From positions 554,501-618,500 of the forward strand of contig CAJNDS010001035.1 in NCBI GenBank assembly GCA_905221605.1: DNA of 64,000 nucleotides, written 5' to 3'. The stretch is from Symbiodinium natans (taxonomy: Eukaryota; Sar; Dinophyceae; Suessiales; Symbiodiniaceae). Every line of letters starts with the position of its first letter. Position 1 is the stretch's first letter. Of the stretch, positions 1-10,372 are shown in pieces. The notes below the pieces were generated by a model. That model was not told the DNA's origin. It did not search any database and saw only the letters and a program-made list of their open reading frames with translations. The position numbers were made by a program, and so were the translations under genes.

Positions 1-202
1 CCAATTAGTCGATGCTGACATACGGGAAGGTTAGATAGTCGGGAGCCGCTTCAAAATTGGCTGTTGCGACAGCATTGCAAGCAAAACTCTTGACCTTTTG
101 TCAGTGTGACTTGGCGTGCTGCCTACACGACGATTTAGGCACCTGATGTACGAACTGTGCGGTCCTGCCCTCTCTCCATTCAGCCTCGGCTGTTAGCCTA
201 GA

Positions 203-1086
203 GTGCTGCCCCCGAACGCCATGGCAATTCGCGAGCCTCTTGGACTTGAGACCCGGCAGCCGCCCACACTGGTGACCCCACCACGTGTCACGGGCAGGCT
301 GAACGCATGGCAAACCGTTGACAGCGGCAGCGCATCCCTGCCTTTTCTGGTGTCCAGGCCGGCGGATGGTGGCGTAGCCAATGCAGTGGCGATAATGCTG
401 CCAGGGCGCGGACACTTTTATGCCGAGAATCACTACTACCCCTTGCTGTGGCAAGGCTGCGTGGAGCACTTGTGGGACAACCTAGCCTTCCAGCATGCCA
501 TTTTAGCATGCGCCGGCCTGCGGCAGGAGAAGCAGGATCACCACCAGTTTGGGTGCTGCCTGACGGCACCGACTGGACCAAGGCCACCTATACCCTGCAG
601 ATCGTTGACCTGCTTCAGGCAGTACGAAGAGAAGTGAGCCCTCACCTCTCCACGCCGACATATGCTATCGGGATTGGTGCGGGTGGAACCGTCATATATC
701 AGATTGCCTGTGCCACACCGCAACCGGCGTTTCAAGCCTATGTCAGCATGGGGCCCATTCGCCTGCCGTACCCATTGGCCGCCCCGACGGATGAGACCAT
801 CCGCGTGCTCGTCTACGGCGGCCGCAAAGACGTGGAAGTTTTTGATCGCAACTTGCGGCACGGCCACAGTGTCAGGGGCAACACGCGTGTCTCGCCGGTG
901 ATGGAGTGTCTGTGTGAGGAATCGGATTTCACTGTGTACAAGGGCTACAGTCGCTCGGAGTACTCTTGGGCTCCGGGCCTCACGGTCCGCCAACTCTACG
1001 TGGGCAAGGACCCTGAGCACATTGTTTGGTCCATGCTTCTGAGCGATCCAGATTGGCTGCTCGCAGACCATCTCGAGCTCCCGTAG
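203..1086 (+). pseudogene. alpha/beta-hydrolase-like gene, frameshifted
   Basis: The likely product is an alpha/beta-hydrolase-fold protein of unknown substrate. The first part (203 to about 530) reads in frame 2 and holds a hydrophobic strand followed by LPGRGH, like the oxyanion region of esterases. The second part (about 535 to 1086) reads in frame 1 with PPVWVLPDGTDW, then GIGAGG where a nucleophile elbow GxSxG is expected, then a strand-turn with VYGGRKD like the acidic-residue strand. The change of frame near 530-540 has no good splice sites, so I read it as an indel or assembly error. The nucleophile Ser appears to be Gly, so the enzyme may be inactive. It lies on the plus strand, opposite to nearly all other genes here. 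It could also be an unrelated Rossmann-like protein. Confidence 0.35.
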
Positions 1087-1342
1087 ATGTAGAAGGGATG
1101 AGGGTAGATGTCTTTTTCTCCGATCGATTTCGATACATGAGCGTGCATTTTACTTTACGCCGAGCTGCTGAGAAGGGGGGTGTCTGCATGCTCACCAGAA
1201 GCCAGTATCGCAGTGCCTGCATCAAATGCTGTCGCCCGTCTGCCGGCTCAAGCAGTAGGACGGGGGTGCGACGCGGGGCTGGGTAGGTTGCTCCTAGTGT
1301 TGGGCTTCTTGGTTTTCGTGCTTTTGTCTTTGGTCTGTCTGG

Positions 1343-2344
1343 TTGTTTGCCTTACCTGCTCGCTCTGCTTCATGCACACCTGCCGTAGGTAGCTGTTGCC
1401 ATGGAGGCTTACGCATGTCAGAGTTACGCTCTGCCAGTGGGCTCCGCCACTATTCAGGTTTGTGTAGCCAGAAGAGGCAACCTCACTGCATTGGCCACCG
1501 CCGGCACGAGCGACATCGCAATGACCAAGCCCTGCAAGCAGGATGCATCATGCCTGCACAAGACGATGTCGAAGGATGGTCCCCTTTCTTCCCAAGGGAA
1601 GTGCAGCACTTTCTTCGACCTGAGCGTGCCTCCTTTTTGAGAGACAACAACACGATCTGCTTCGCTCCACAGCATACCGTGCGTTGTTTTCTCCTGCACT
1701 CGGGGCGTCAGGGACCTGGAAGTTGGATGCAGCATAGCGCTCTGGCCGGCCGTGCCAATGTCGCACCTCCTTGGCCTTCCGCAGATTCGCCGCCGTGGAC
1801 CACACACGCCCCTGCTGCAGGAAAGGGAAGGGAGGCAGCCCTGTCACCCTCACCCTTACGCATCACAGTGCCCAGTCAGCCAATCACCTTCGTGCCGGGA
1901 AACAGCCCCCATGCCCCCGCCCCTGTTAGCACAGATAGGCCACCACCGTCGGGACAAACTCCAGGAGTAAGCACAAGCACTCCCACGCAAGCATGCCCGC
2001 CCCCAAACGAGGAAGCTGATCTCCCGCCCTGGCGAGAGACCAAACCTGCCACTGTATACGCCAGGGCCGAACAGGAGGCTATCCAGCAGCTGCATGCGCT
2101 CAACCAGAGCGGAGCTGCTGCCCGATCTTACCAAAAGGATACCTCCGACCTTACGCTGGCGCTAGAGATCAAAACTTCCCCACGCCTGTCCCGGAAGCAA
2201 TTTTGCCTCTACGGCCAATTGGCGAAGCTGCTGTGGGCGAACCGCCTGACCCACAAGGATGGCACCCCGAGGTTGATTACCAAGCTCTGGTCAAATGCCT
2301 GCTCCCCCAGTGTATCGCGGCTTTGCTTTCATTGCGGAGGGTGA
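1343..2344 (+). CDS. proline-rich ORF of unknown function
   Basis: Unrecognised. The 333-residue frame is rich in Pro, Ser and Thr in its middle third. It ends in a charged helical stretch (about residues 235-310) that looks like natural protein: AEQEAIQQLHALNQSGAAA, then a Lys/Arg-rich part. The last 15-20 residues are probably not original, because the frame there overlaps the minus-strand tail of the neighbouring retroelement (about 2277-2340). A short ORF just upstream (1180-1392) has one strongly hydrophobic segment and may be chance. The composition would suit a Gag-like or disordered linker protein. No catalytic motif is visible. Confidence 0.28.
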   Translation: MFALPARSASCTPAVGSCCHGGLRMSELRSASGLRHYSGLCSQKRQPHCIGHRRHERHRNDQALQAGCIMPAQDDVEGWSPFFPREVQHFLRPERASFLRDNNTICFAPQHTVRCFLLHSGRQGPGSWMQHSALAGRANVAPPWPSADSPPWTTHAPAAGKGREAALSPSPLRITVPSQPITFVPGNSPHAPAPVSTDRPPPSGQTPGVSTSTPTQACPPPNEEADLPPWRETKPATVYARAEQEAIQQLHALNQSGAAARSYQKDTSDLTLALEIKTSPRLSRKQFCLYGQLAKLLWANRLTHKDGTPRLITKLWSNACSPSVSRLCFHCGG

Positions 2345-2648
2345 TCTCCGAGGCGGAGGGGTCCGCGATGCGAACCCAAATGGTTTTGTCAGCGGCCGGT
2401 ATGGGCCAAATGTCCGTTTTGGCGCGAACAGGTTTACCCCGGACCTCTATGACTCTGGCGTGAAGAGGCAGCTGTAGGTAGGCGGCGTCTCTGCATATTT
2501 TGCACGCAGAGTCGAGGCACCACAGGAATTGTGACCAGCTTCTGGGCGGAATGGGATAGCATGTGCCCGGAGGGCTGTGCAGGTCCGCGTAAATGGGGGC
2601 CGTGAAACAGCGTAGGTGCGTGCAAGTGCTTGTGGCCCACATTAGCAA
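2277..2648 (-). pseudogene. C-terminal tail of the DIRS-like RT protein
   Basis: This frame continues the RT polyprotein after a frame change near 2830; the same frame upstream reads HITWCGWQF, a signature that follows motif C in this RT class. The tail ends with a Trp-rich helix and IADPSASEITLRNESK, which looks like a conserved terminal block. No RNase H acidic residues can be made out. It meets the plus-strand Pro-rich ORF head to head, so the element boundary is probably at 2290-2340. Confidence 0.35.
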
Positions 2649-4348
2649 GCCGAGGCAGGATTCCAGGTCCTTGCGGGGCGTCCTCTTGTGCTGCAGCAGG
2701 TGTAGAAGCTGTTGGCGTAGCTTGTCGAGTTTGGGCTGGGCAAGCTTGATCGTTTCAGTGCGGAAACAGAACTGCCAGCCGCACCAGGTGATGTGCGACC
2801 CGAAGGCAGCTTCTTCCAGCTGATCGGGGCCCCGACCAGGGAGAGATAGGCCACGACCAGTGATAGTTGTTCCGGGGCCCGACTGTGCAGCAGTGCTAGG
2901 AGCAAATCATCCACATATAGCCAGGCTTTATGGGGCTCGGAGGCTAAGAGGCGGTGCAGTAGGCGTAGTAGCAAGGCCCCGACTCGCTGCCACCAGTAGG
3001 CTGAAAAACGTGCGCCAAAATGGCAGACCACGTAGGCGTATAGGCGGCCTGCGTGCTTGAACAGGAGTAGGCCCTGGTCTGATGGGCGCACTTTGACGCG
3101 TTTATGGGCGGCTTTAAAGTCTAGGGCTGCGCCTTGGGCGGCGTGCTTAGGGTCGGAGGGCTTAAAGGTGGCGCGGACGTCTGTGGAAGTGGGCAAGCAG
3201 ACGCGCTCGGGCAATGTGCACAGAGGGTTGACGTTGCAGACGGAGCTGTCCAGGACCATGCGGGGGTCCTTCCCCTCCGCCTGCACGACATTGAGCTTGC
3301 CTATGGCTATGCCCTTGGACCATCTGGCGCGTGCTTCTTTTTCACCGCCGGCGACTTCTACCACCCAACCTTGGGCTATCTCCTCCTGTATTAGGCTTTG
3401 AAGGAGGTCGGGCTGGGCCTCGGCGTTCTTCCAGTTGGTGTCGAATTCCTTGAGGCACGTGCCCAGCGGGTGTTGGGCTTGTTGGGTGTCGACAAGCGGC
3501 CATTGGTTGCTGCTCACGATGGGCTCGTGAACTCCTGTAGGCACGCCTTCCGCGAGTATGCTGGGCAGGCTCTTGTCGATGTCGGCAGTGAGCTGCGCGA
3601 GGCGGGCCAGAAGCGACAGTCTGAAAGGCTGGCCGGCCTCAATGTGGCCGGTTTCTGAAGGGGGCAGGTTGAGGCAGTCGGAGGCAATGTCGAGCAGTTC
3701 TTGTTGTTCTGGTGATAGCGGGTGTTCGGGCTTACTCTGGGCAATGTGTGCTGCGATGCGCTTGTGGCGGTCTTGCTGCAAGCACCATGCCTGAAGGCGG
3801 CTGGCTAGAGGGAGGAGGCAGGTGGGCGTGCCCGGGGCGTGTGCAAAATCCGCCGAGCTTTGAAGGCCTGCGCCGTCGCAGGCGGGGGCTCGTGACCCCG
3901 GTCCGGCCATGTGGGCAGGGGCGCGTGGCTGAGATGGCAGGGGCAGCGCTTGAGTGCAAAGGCACTCGGGTAGCGTGGGCTTGAAGCATGATAGCAGATC
4001 CTGTGCGAGGCGTGCGGGGTACTCCGCTGTGGCAGGGCTGATGAAGTTGCCTGCTTTGTCCCGCTTGTTGAGTATCGAGACATGGTTCTGCGAGTGCCGG
4101 CATTCCTGCTGCAATTGTTGGATGTGAGGGCTGTTGCTCGCGAAGGCCCAGGTTTTGGACCAGGGCAGGCCGTAGGCGCAGGCCGGCACGGAGGCTACGT
4201 GGGCCGCCGAGCGTAGGGAAGGTTCCATCCAGGCCATGCTGGACGGCGGGTTCTCGAGGACCCACGTTCCTCCCGAGGCTGATACGGCGTGACACAGTTG
4301 GTGGCAGCGCTCGTGGATGGTGCGACTCTCCGTGGCTCGCCGCGTCAA
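2642..4348 (-). pseudogene. methyltransferase motif VI plus reverse transcriptase
   Basis: Residues about 28-110 complete the methyltransferase-like domain (LENPPSS, then a conserved-looking TAEYPARLAQDLLSCF end). A linker of about 170 residues follows, then an RT domain at about residues 300-510: LDFKAAHKRV (motif A, catalytic Asp), a hydrophobic motif B region with FGARFSAYWW, and WLYVDDLLLAL (motif C, YVDD). After GAPISWKK the meaning moves to another frame, where the conserved WCGW signature lies, so the last 60 residues of this frame are not original. Order MTase then RT differs from known DIRS elements, where a methylase lies after RT-RNase H. Confidence 0.5.
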
Positions 4349-4382
4349 TTTTGGGCTGTTGGAGGGTAGGCCGGAAATGTGC

Positions 4383-4715
4383 TCAGGGCTTCTGCAGGCA
4401 GGGGGGCCGCCCGGGGATGGAGTATTCCCTGCAAGGGGGGGCGGCTATTAGCAGGGCGATCTGGCCCGACCAGGCGAGGCTGAGGAGGCGGTGGAAGAAC
4501 GGATCTGAAAGGATGTCGTGGCTAGCATCCAGGGTGATGTCGATGGGTTCCCAGCGTGGGATTCCCATTTTCTTGGCGGCAACGGATATGGGCGTGTTCC
4601 GGCCCGAGAAGAGGTCCAGGAGCATGCGTTGGGCAGGCGCGGCAGCGGGCTTGTGCTCCCGAGGGCAGGGCTGTGTTGCTCCCCTGAGTTGACAGAGACA
4701 GGGGCATGTTGGCAA
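4383..4715 (-). pseudogene. C5-methyltransferase-like domain, motifs I and IV
   Basis: The frame contains LLDLFSGRN, matching motif I (AdoMet-binding DLFxG) of C5-cytosine methyltransferases. About 60 residues later comes AAPPCREYS, matching motif IV, where the Cys of the PC pair is the catalytic nucleophile in the family. The domain continues in another frame at 4348 with LENPPSS, in place of the ENV motif VI. The motif spacing is short, so this is a compact or divergent methyltransferase fold. Whether it was active cannot be told because the gene is broken. An alternative is a non-methylating Rossmann-fold relic. Confidence 0.45.
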
Positions 4716-5140
4716 GGCACCCAGCTCGGGCCAGATGGGTGAGTGCTGACCACCTCCCAGGAAGAGGAGTGCGGCAGTGAGGCCTCTGGGCTGTCATTCC
4801 GAGCCATCATGGTGATGTCTTGTGAAGGCTGCTCGGAGAGGGCCTCGGAGACAGACAATGCATCGGGCTGGAGGTAGCATGCGTCCAGCTCCCAGTCCAC
4901 CTCGTCGGATGAGGAGCATGGAACGGTAGGCAGAGGGGCGGGCGAGCCTTGACTGGAGTGGGTCGCCTTGGCTCGCTTGTTCGAGGGCGTGGGGCTCCAG
5001 GAAACCCGGGGGCTTAAAGAGTGGCTCGGACATGGCGTGCTGCGACCTGAGAAAAATGGCTGCGGGTGTAGCAGAGTTGGGCGGAGGCAGTCGAGTGGGC
5101 TGTGACATGGCACGAGGGCACAAACAAACAAGCTGTGCAT
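4448..5140 (-). pseudogene. N-terminal part of the MTase-RT polyprotein
   Basis: This 230-residue frame is disordered at the start (Ser/Pro-rich, SNKRAKATH basic patch) and acidic in the middle (SSSDEVDWELDA). After about residue 145 the sense moves to the neighbouring frame at 4383-4715, where the methyltransferase motif begins, so the tail of this frame is out-of-frame sequence. It is a plausible N-terminal extension of the retroelement protein. No domain is recognised. Confidence 0.35.
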
Positions 5141-5925
5141 GCAAAAAGCAGGAACGGGGCGTTTTGGCTCGCACGGATGTCAGGTCGAGGTCGTCGAAGA
5201 GGGTCTTCACCTGGCAGGGCAGAAAGGAAAAAACTGTTGGGCACTGAAACCTGGCTGTGCAAAGCTGGCTGAGAGTCCGAATGCGGCACCCTTTGTTTTC
5301 AAGGCAGCGGAACGCGTGGCTAGGCAGCAGGCAGGGTACTTGTGACCCAAGAGCCCTGTGGGCGTGCGGGTGAAGAGCTGAAGAACAGGCACGTGGGCCA
5401 TCTAGGCAAAACCGCTGGGCGAGGTAGGGGCTCTGTGCTCATGGGCCGGCTGGGCTGAGGAAGTGTCCCCACACCGACTCGCGGTGTTTGTCGAATTCGT
5501 GACACCTGCTGCATTGGTGTCGCTCATGGGCTTCGTCTGGGCTGTGCATCTGCTGGGCGCAGACGAGGCCGTATGGGCAGAAAGGCGGTGTGTTGCAGGG
5601 CCTTGCGCACCGTAGGCGATTGTTGTGGTCCATATAGCAGCTGGGCTAACCTGAAGGTGTCAGGCAGGCACATGCTGGGCAAGATGGTACAACCTCTGTA
5701 CCGTCTGTCAGGCGGCTGGCCAATGAGCAGTCAGGGAGTGGGAAGCATTGGTCAAGATTGGAAAACGGAGGCAATCAACCAGACTTCCAAGGCAAAAGGA
5801 GAAGCCCTTGGGGTCCCTACTGCATTTTCATGAGGATGTTTGCATTCGGGGCGAAAGCTCTGCGCACGGCCGCAGCAGGACTTGCAACGGCATCCTGGGA
5901 GTCGGCAAGAACAAAGGACCGGCAC
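5141..5925. other. no convincing gene
   Basis: Short ORFs occur on both strands but none shows a domain or natural-looking composition. The stretch separates the MTase-RT relic from the decayed minus-strand coding region to the right. Confidence 0.4.
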
Positions 5926-6512
5926 TCAAGGTGTCCACTGCGTTCCCGCATCGATCGCTTGCACGCACTTGACCATCAACAAGGAAACAGGCCAGTTACA
6001 AGAAGCCAAGATAGGGCAGGACAGATCATGCCAATCACTTGGGTTGAGGAGCGTGAGATTCCAAGAGGGCCATCCATAGTGGACGGGTGGGTGTGCAGCT
6101 CTTACAGCCAAGAGGTCATTGTAAGCATACACAGTGAACGCGTGCCTACAGGCCAATCCACAAGGGCACAGCAGGGAGGAACAGGCAAGAGGCTACGTTG
6201 CGAGGTGGCGAATAACCCCAGTAGATCAGGTTGAAGGCAGGTTGGGCACATGTCACACAAGGCGGGGAACAATTCAATGGTAAGGCGCAGGGTATTCCCT
6301 TCCAGAACTTCTTGTCGAAAGGGAGCAACGCACCAGACAATTTGGATCCTGCAACCTTGGTCCTGTGTGGCACGCACCAGGGTGAGGTTGGCAACAAGGC
6401 CACTGTACCTTAGCCTGCAGCGAGGGGCTGCTTCCCGGGCCGACCAAGGGGCTGGAACATGACACTGCAAGGCGGACTGTGTGCGAGGCCATTGACTGCC
6501 CAGGTGGTCCAA
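5926..6512 (-). pseudogene. unknown protein fragment, DWPVGT copy 1
   Basis: Unrecognised. Two overlapping frames (6102-6512 and 5926-6156) join into one segment with LVDWPVGT at the junction, followed by AFTVYAYND and AHPP. The same order of motifs (LVDWPVGT, then AHPV) occurs at 7770-7800 in the next ORF, so the two are duplicates of one domain. The frame change at the motif shows decay. Its position downstream on the minus strand of the giant LINE-like element suggests retroelement origin, but no enzyme motif is visible. Confidence 0.3.
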
Positions 6513-6566
6513 CGTTGGCGGATGGGGGGAGTCGATTTGTGCAGGCCAGTGGAGCTCATGAGCTTG

Positions 6567-7247
6567 TCAACCACCCAGGAGCAGTAACGGGGAAGTCTGA
6601 CCAGCTGGGTCATCCGCTAGCGGTGAACGCAGACGAATGAGGCGGAGGCACGCAAGTGGATGATCTCCGACCGTATAGACGTCATATGTGCTCTCGTCAA
6701 GAAGCGTAACGCAGAAGAACACACCAGCATGCTCCCCAGTAGGGACAGCGAAGAACCGCACCCCCCTCAACCCTTCCAAGAGAAGCCGGAGCCAGTTCGT
6801 GTTAACCGACGCCAGACAGACAACAGACTGGATAGCCAATTGGCTCCAGTAGAGCATGTGCCATGGAAAGTCTGGTCCTCCCGAGACCTGGCCGACATCC
6901 ATTCCTTGTTTAGTACACCATTCTAACCACGATTGGGAGGCGACAGCAACGCCTTTCGTGTTATGGACGCACTGCACTGGTAAGGCAAGCACTACCCTAA
7001 TTCTGCAGAGATCCAATAGAAGACGCTGCGTGACTACAGGCGTAAGGCGTCGCACTGAGTCCTCACCTCCTCCGAACGTGTGAGGAATTAGCGGGTCATT
7101 GCCCAATATTGACGTCAGAACTACTGGTGACAGATCCAAGGAAAGGGCCTGCGGCAGAGCAAGAGCACGGGCGTACTCAAGCTGCCTAGGGTCGCTCTCA
7201 AGGCTATCGTCCTCTGCATACATACTCGAGGTAAGGCCAGAGGGCAA
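6567..7247 (-). CDS. hypothetical protein, 226 aa
   Basis: Unrecognised. The frame is balanced in composition, with alternating hydrophobic strands (LLLDLCRIRVVLALPVQCV; RLLLEGLRGVRFFAV) that look like a folded beta-rich protein. It includes a short Trp-rich part (FPWHMLYW). It probably belongs to the same broken gene as the frames at 7408-7995 and 8302-8697, read on the minus strand with indels between them. No signal peptide or membrane segment is evident. Confidence 0.3.
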   Translation of the reverse strand: MPSGLTSSMYAEDDSLESDPRQLEYARALALPQALSLDLSPVVLTSILGNDPLIPHTFGGGEDSVRRLTPVVTQRLLLDLCRIRVVLALPVQCVHNTKGVAVASQSWLEWCTKQGMDVGQVSGGPDFPWHMLYWSQLAIQSVVCLASVNTNWLRLLLEGLRGVRFFAVPTGEHAGVFFCVTLLDESTYDVYTVGDHPLACLRLIRLRSPLADDPAGQTSPLLLLGG

Positions 7248-7407
7248 TGGTCCGCAAGTATGGCGTTAGCCACTTGTCGATGTGAATCCTAGGAGACAAT
7301 CCCTAACTCACACTTCAGGGCAGGGAGCTACCAAGCAGACTGCAGTAAGCCAAAATGCAACAAGGACGAGTGCATAGCAGTGGACTGCAGAACACCTAAC
7401 CCCAGAG

Positions 7408-7995
7408 TCAGGGCAAGCTGGACGAGGCGGACACCAACCTGAACAGATGACCTTCAAAGGTGAGGCACTTGTACTTGAGGAGCACTCTCGCATTGGGAGG
7501 GAAGGCGGTTTGAATTTTAGTGCAGACGTCAGCTACAAAGCCCTGTTCATCACAAAGCACAAAAGCCCGATTCTCGAGGTAACCACTCCGTTGCCGCATG
7601 TGTTGCACAATTAATATTTGCAGCATCAGGACTGGCAACATGGGGTCGATCGTCAGATTGAGGGGGGATACTCCATCAGGCGGATTGATTAGACAGAGGC
7701 GCCTACTACGGTAGGACCCCACCAAAACCGGATGCGCCTCCACCATTTGCTCGAACGAAGGGAACGCAACTGCAACAAATACCGTGCCGACTGGCCAATC
7801 AACAAGAAAACTGACTAAAGGGACAGCAAAAGTCAGTCCATGAACAACCACTTGGACTTGTACCAAATTCAGATCAAGTCGAAAGGCCGTCGCTCCCAAG
7901 AGTAGCGGGAAGAGTTCAGCGCCTAGTTGGGTGGAGTCGATAAGATACCACTCTCCTTGTGTATAAGGCGAACAGCACATTGTGTATTTGAGCAT
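7408..7995 (-). CDS. hypothetical protein, DWPVGT copy 2
   Basis: Unrecognised, 195 residues. It contains FLVDWPVGTVFVAVAFPSF followed by AHPVLVGSY, matching the shorter copy at 5926-6512. The C-terminal 30 residues (ARVLLKYKCLTFEGHLFRLV) resemble a beta-grasp strand pattern, but this is weak. It overlaps another minus-strand frame at 7923-8405, which suggests a frameshift inside one longer original gene covering about 6.1-8.9 kb. It could be an ORF1-type protein of a LINE; that is inference from position only. Confidence 0.3.
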   Translation of the reverse strand: MLKYTMCCSPYTQGEWYLIDSTQLGAELFPLLLGATAFRLDLNLVQVQVVVHGLTFAVPLVSFLVDWPVGTVFVAVAFPSFEQMVEAHPVLVGSYRSRRLCLINPPDGVSPLNLTIDPMLPVLMLQILIVQHMRQRSGYLENRAFVLCDEQGFVADVCTKIQTAFPPNARVLLKYKCLTFEGHLFRLVSASSSLP

Positions 7996-8301
7996 GCAGC
8001 CAAATTCCAGTCCAACCTCAACAAGGACAAAGGTAGCAACTTGGCCAGCAAATGCACAAGTGGCCCCAAGGCCTTGCTCTTGAAAGGCACAGGCCGCTTG
8101 GGAGGTGAACTGGTATTCCTGGATTCGCGGTGCACCGGTTGAGGTGGCCTTTGGGAGGCTAGGAGAGGGGCTTGAAGACGGAAGACAGGTAGATTGGAGA
8201 GCGAGCTCAACCGAAGGAAAAAGACGTCATAGCTGCCCAAGGTAGTAGTGGCAATTCTGCAAGAGGCATGCAGTGTGATCGGGAGCGCAATAATACACGA
8301 C

Positions 8302-8697
8302 TCACCAAGTGGCGAGCACATTGCGCCATGCAACACACAGAGCGCCCATAGCGCGCAGAGTTTGCAACCTCCATTGTTGCCACACGAGGCAGCCACATCC
8401 GTCAACCTCCCCTAACTGGAGGGATAATCCTTTTCGCCAACAGCGGTGGATGAGTTGGTGAGCAATCTCAACCATTTTCGAAGACTCTGCATCGGCATCC
8501 ACATGTGCTTGAATGGAGATCGTTCCAGTAAGCTGCATGATGCTAAAAGCGATACTGGACTCCATTGCGCAAAATTTGTTGTCGTACGAGAAAAGGCAGG
8601 GCGGTAAATTGATGGAGGATCCGAGAACCCTCCTGAGATGATCCGGCGCCAAATCCAGACAAAGAGCCATTGCACTGGATACTGGCCTTTGCACCAA
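8302..8697 (-). pseudogene. hypothetical protein fragment
   Basis: Unrecognised, 131 residues, with a natural-looking core (CAMESSIAFSIMQLTGTISI, then VDADAESSKMVEIAHQLIH). Sense seems to continue in the frame at 7923-8405, which starts inside it. A short AACCTCC/GGAGG hairpin lies at 8404-8422 in this frame, the same type as those crowding LINE copy A. It is probably part of the same decayed gene as its left neighbours. Confidence 0.25.
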
Positions 8698-9019
8698 TTA
8701 CGGAGGCTTGAGCAAAAGGCGTGGCGCGCGAGGGCCACGTATGTGCTGATGGGGAGGGGCGAGCGCGATCATAGCGATAAGGAGGACCAACAGAAAGGAA
8801 ACAAGAAACAAAGGAGCACGTACAAGGTACACGTACCAGAAGAGGCAATAAAAGCCCACCATGTACAAGTACAGGGGGCAACCACACTCTCACTCAGTGG
8901 ACACGTGGCACATAGCTCCACTGTCTGCGAACAGATGGCCAAAGTGAGGTGGGTCCAGCCAGAGGCGATTAAAGCCAATAACGTGACTCCGATTCCATTA
9001 AGTGCGAGGAGTAATTAGA

Positions 9020-9625
9020 TCACCACGGCCAAGAGAAGTGGTAGGGGAATTGCTCGACCTCGCACAATTCACGGGCTATGATTGTGGCTCTAGGAGTCAA
9101 GGCCTGGAAAAGAGCATCGACCCTACTCCATCCAGTTTTATGCCCGATCAAAGCCCCGACTACTCGTGATGACCACTTGGGGGTCAAAGAAAAGCACTCC
9201 GAAAGCGATTGCGCTGGCGCTCGTTCTCCAACGCAAGAGATGGCACGGAGATTGCGCTCACTTATTTTCTCTGGCTTCGATATGGTCACACGGGGTTGTG
9301 TAGCAGAATCCAACCGTGCAATAACTTCAATAAGAGTCCAAGCCAGTAAGAGTTCCTCTTCGGCCAGGTCATCTATAATCTCGCGAATAATCCCTGGATT
9401 GCCACAGGAGACGTCTTGGTATAGGCGATCCCTTCGGAACAGGAAGCAGGTTTCGCTCGATTTGCTCTCTCCAAGGAGAGCGACCAGAATCACTCCCGCT
9501 GCAGCAAGGAAAATCGTGAGTTCGAAGGCAGTTGCACAGGAGTGACTGCCGATGACCTCTTGATAGCGCCAGAATAGAAGGTTGCGTGTGGCGGCGAGCA
9601 TGGTCGGTTGTGCCCGGGCGTTCAC
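9020..9625 (-). CDS. hypothetical protein with one possible membrane segment
   Basis: Unrecognised, 201 residues. Residues about 33-52 (FELTIFLAAAGVILVALLG) form one likely transmembrane helix. An acidic helical part (IDDLAEEELLLAWTLIEVIA) and a basic, Ser-rich C-terminal half follow. It sits about 90 bp beyond the last visible piece of the giant LINE-like element, on the same strand, so it may be the element's final domain or an unrelated fragment. Confidence 0.25.
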   Translation of the reverse strand: MNARAQPTMLAATRNLLFWRYQEVIGSHSCATAFELTIFLAAAGVILVALLGESKSSETCFLFRRDRLYQDVSCGNPGIIREIIDDLAEEELLLAWTLIEVIARLDSATQPRVTISKPEKISERNLRAISCVGERAPAQSLSECFSLTPKWSSRVVGALIGHKTGWSRVDALFQALTPRATIIARELCEVEQFPYHFSWPW

Positions 9626-9711
9626 AACTGGTTTGAGCCCAAACCACCGCAGTCAGAGTTGGAAGGAGGGGGACGTTAAGTACGAATGCACGCCTTTCAC
9701 AGCTATAATCT

Positions 9712-10372
9712 TCACAACAAAGAGGGTTTGAACCACAAGTGCCTACGCGGAACAGCAGTAACATCAACGCGTCTCCTCTTACTCTCTCTTTGCCTCTCAA
9801 CCTCAAGAATGTCCTGAACTTCCAAGCTTAGTCTCTTGCACTTCCTGTGGGAGGCAAATATTGAGCGCTTTGGGAGTGTCGGACCATGACACGACGATGC
9901 CCGCAGCATTTAATGCATCTACCGCAGCCTGGAATTCACACTTCGTGGTGGTTGCCGCAAACACTTCATGCAAGCCAGTGTACTCCTGATTCGGGGCAAC
10001 CTGAGGAGAGAAGTGTTGTCCCACCTGAATGAGTTGAACCAACGCTTCCGTAGCTCCTTCCAGGAAGGGCGAGACCGAATTTCGGTTTTTGACGTACACA
10101 CCGTCATGCACCCAAAGCACTGTTCCTGCACAATGGGGGAGCATTGCAGCAAGCCCTCTCCGCATTACAAAGCTCTCAGCAGCTTCTAGTGCGAAGGTCG
10201 CCCAATTTCTATTGTTAACCCGTGCATCCGGTTGGTAAAAGGGCATTCCTTGCTGAATCATTGCTTGGAGGGTGGCTTTAGCTTGCGCAAGGTGCGCAAG
10301 AAAACTCGCCAAAGCAGGGGGAATGGCATAGGCCGCAATACTGTCTTCATAGACGTGTTCGAAGGAAGGCAT
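9712..10372 (-). pseudogene. unknown downstream domain, second half (VHDG motif)
   Basis: Unrecognised. The frame 10372-9803 holds helical sequence (LAQAKATLQAMIQQGMPF), then TVLWVHDGVYVKNRN. The HDG turn between two strands recalls motif C of family A DNA polymerases and T7-like RNA polymerases (HDE/HDS). Together with the EIDM motif about 150 residues earlier it could be a polymerase-like palm, but spacing and surrounding sequence are not convincing. After a further frame change near 9830 the tail ends with the basic run ESKRRRVDV, a possible nuclear localisation signal, at about 9780. It is the last part of the element I can follow. Confidence 0.35.

Larger units (their letters stand above)
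2277..5140 (-). mobile_element. decayed retroelement with C5-methyltransferase-like and RT domains
   Basis: Read on the minus strand from about 5140 down to 2277, four frames connect into one polyprotein: disordered N-terminus, C5-methyltransferase-like domain, RT, and a C-terminal tail. At least three frame changes (near 4700, 4350-4380 and 2830) break it, so it is dead or badly assembled. The RT has the look of DIRS-type or other unclassified RTs rather than the LINE RTs elsewhere in the window. No LTRs, tyrosine recombinase or terminal repeats were found, so the limits are those of the coding sequence only. The right-hand coding limit at 5140 is approximate. Confidence 0.55.
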
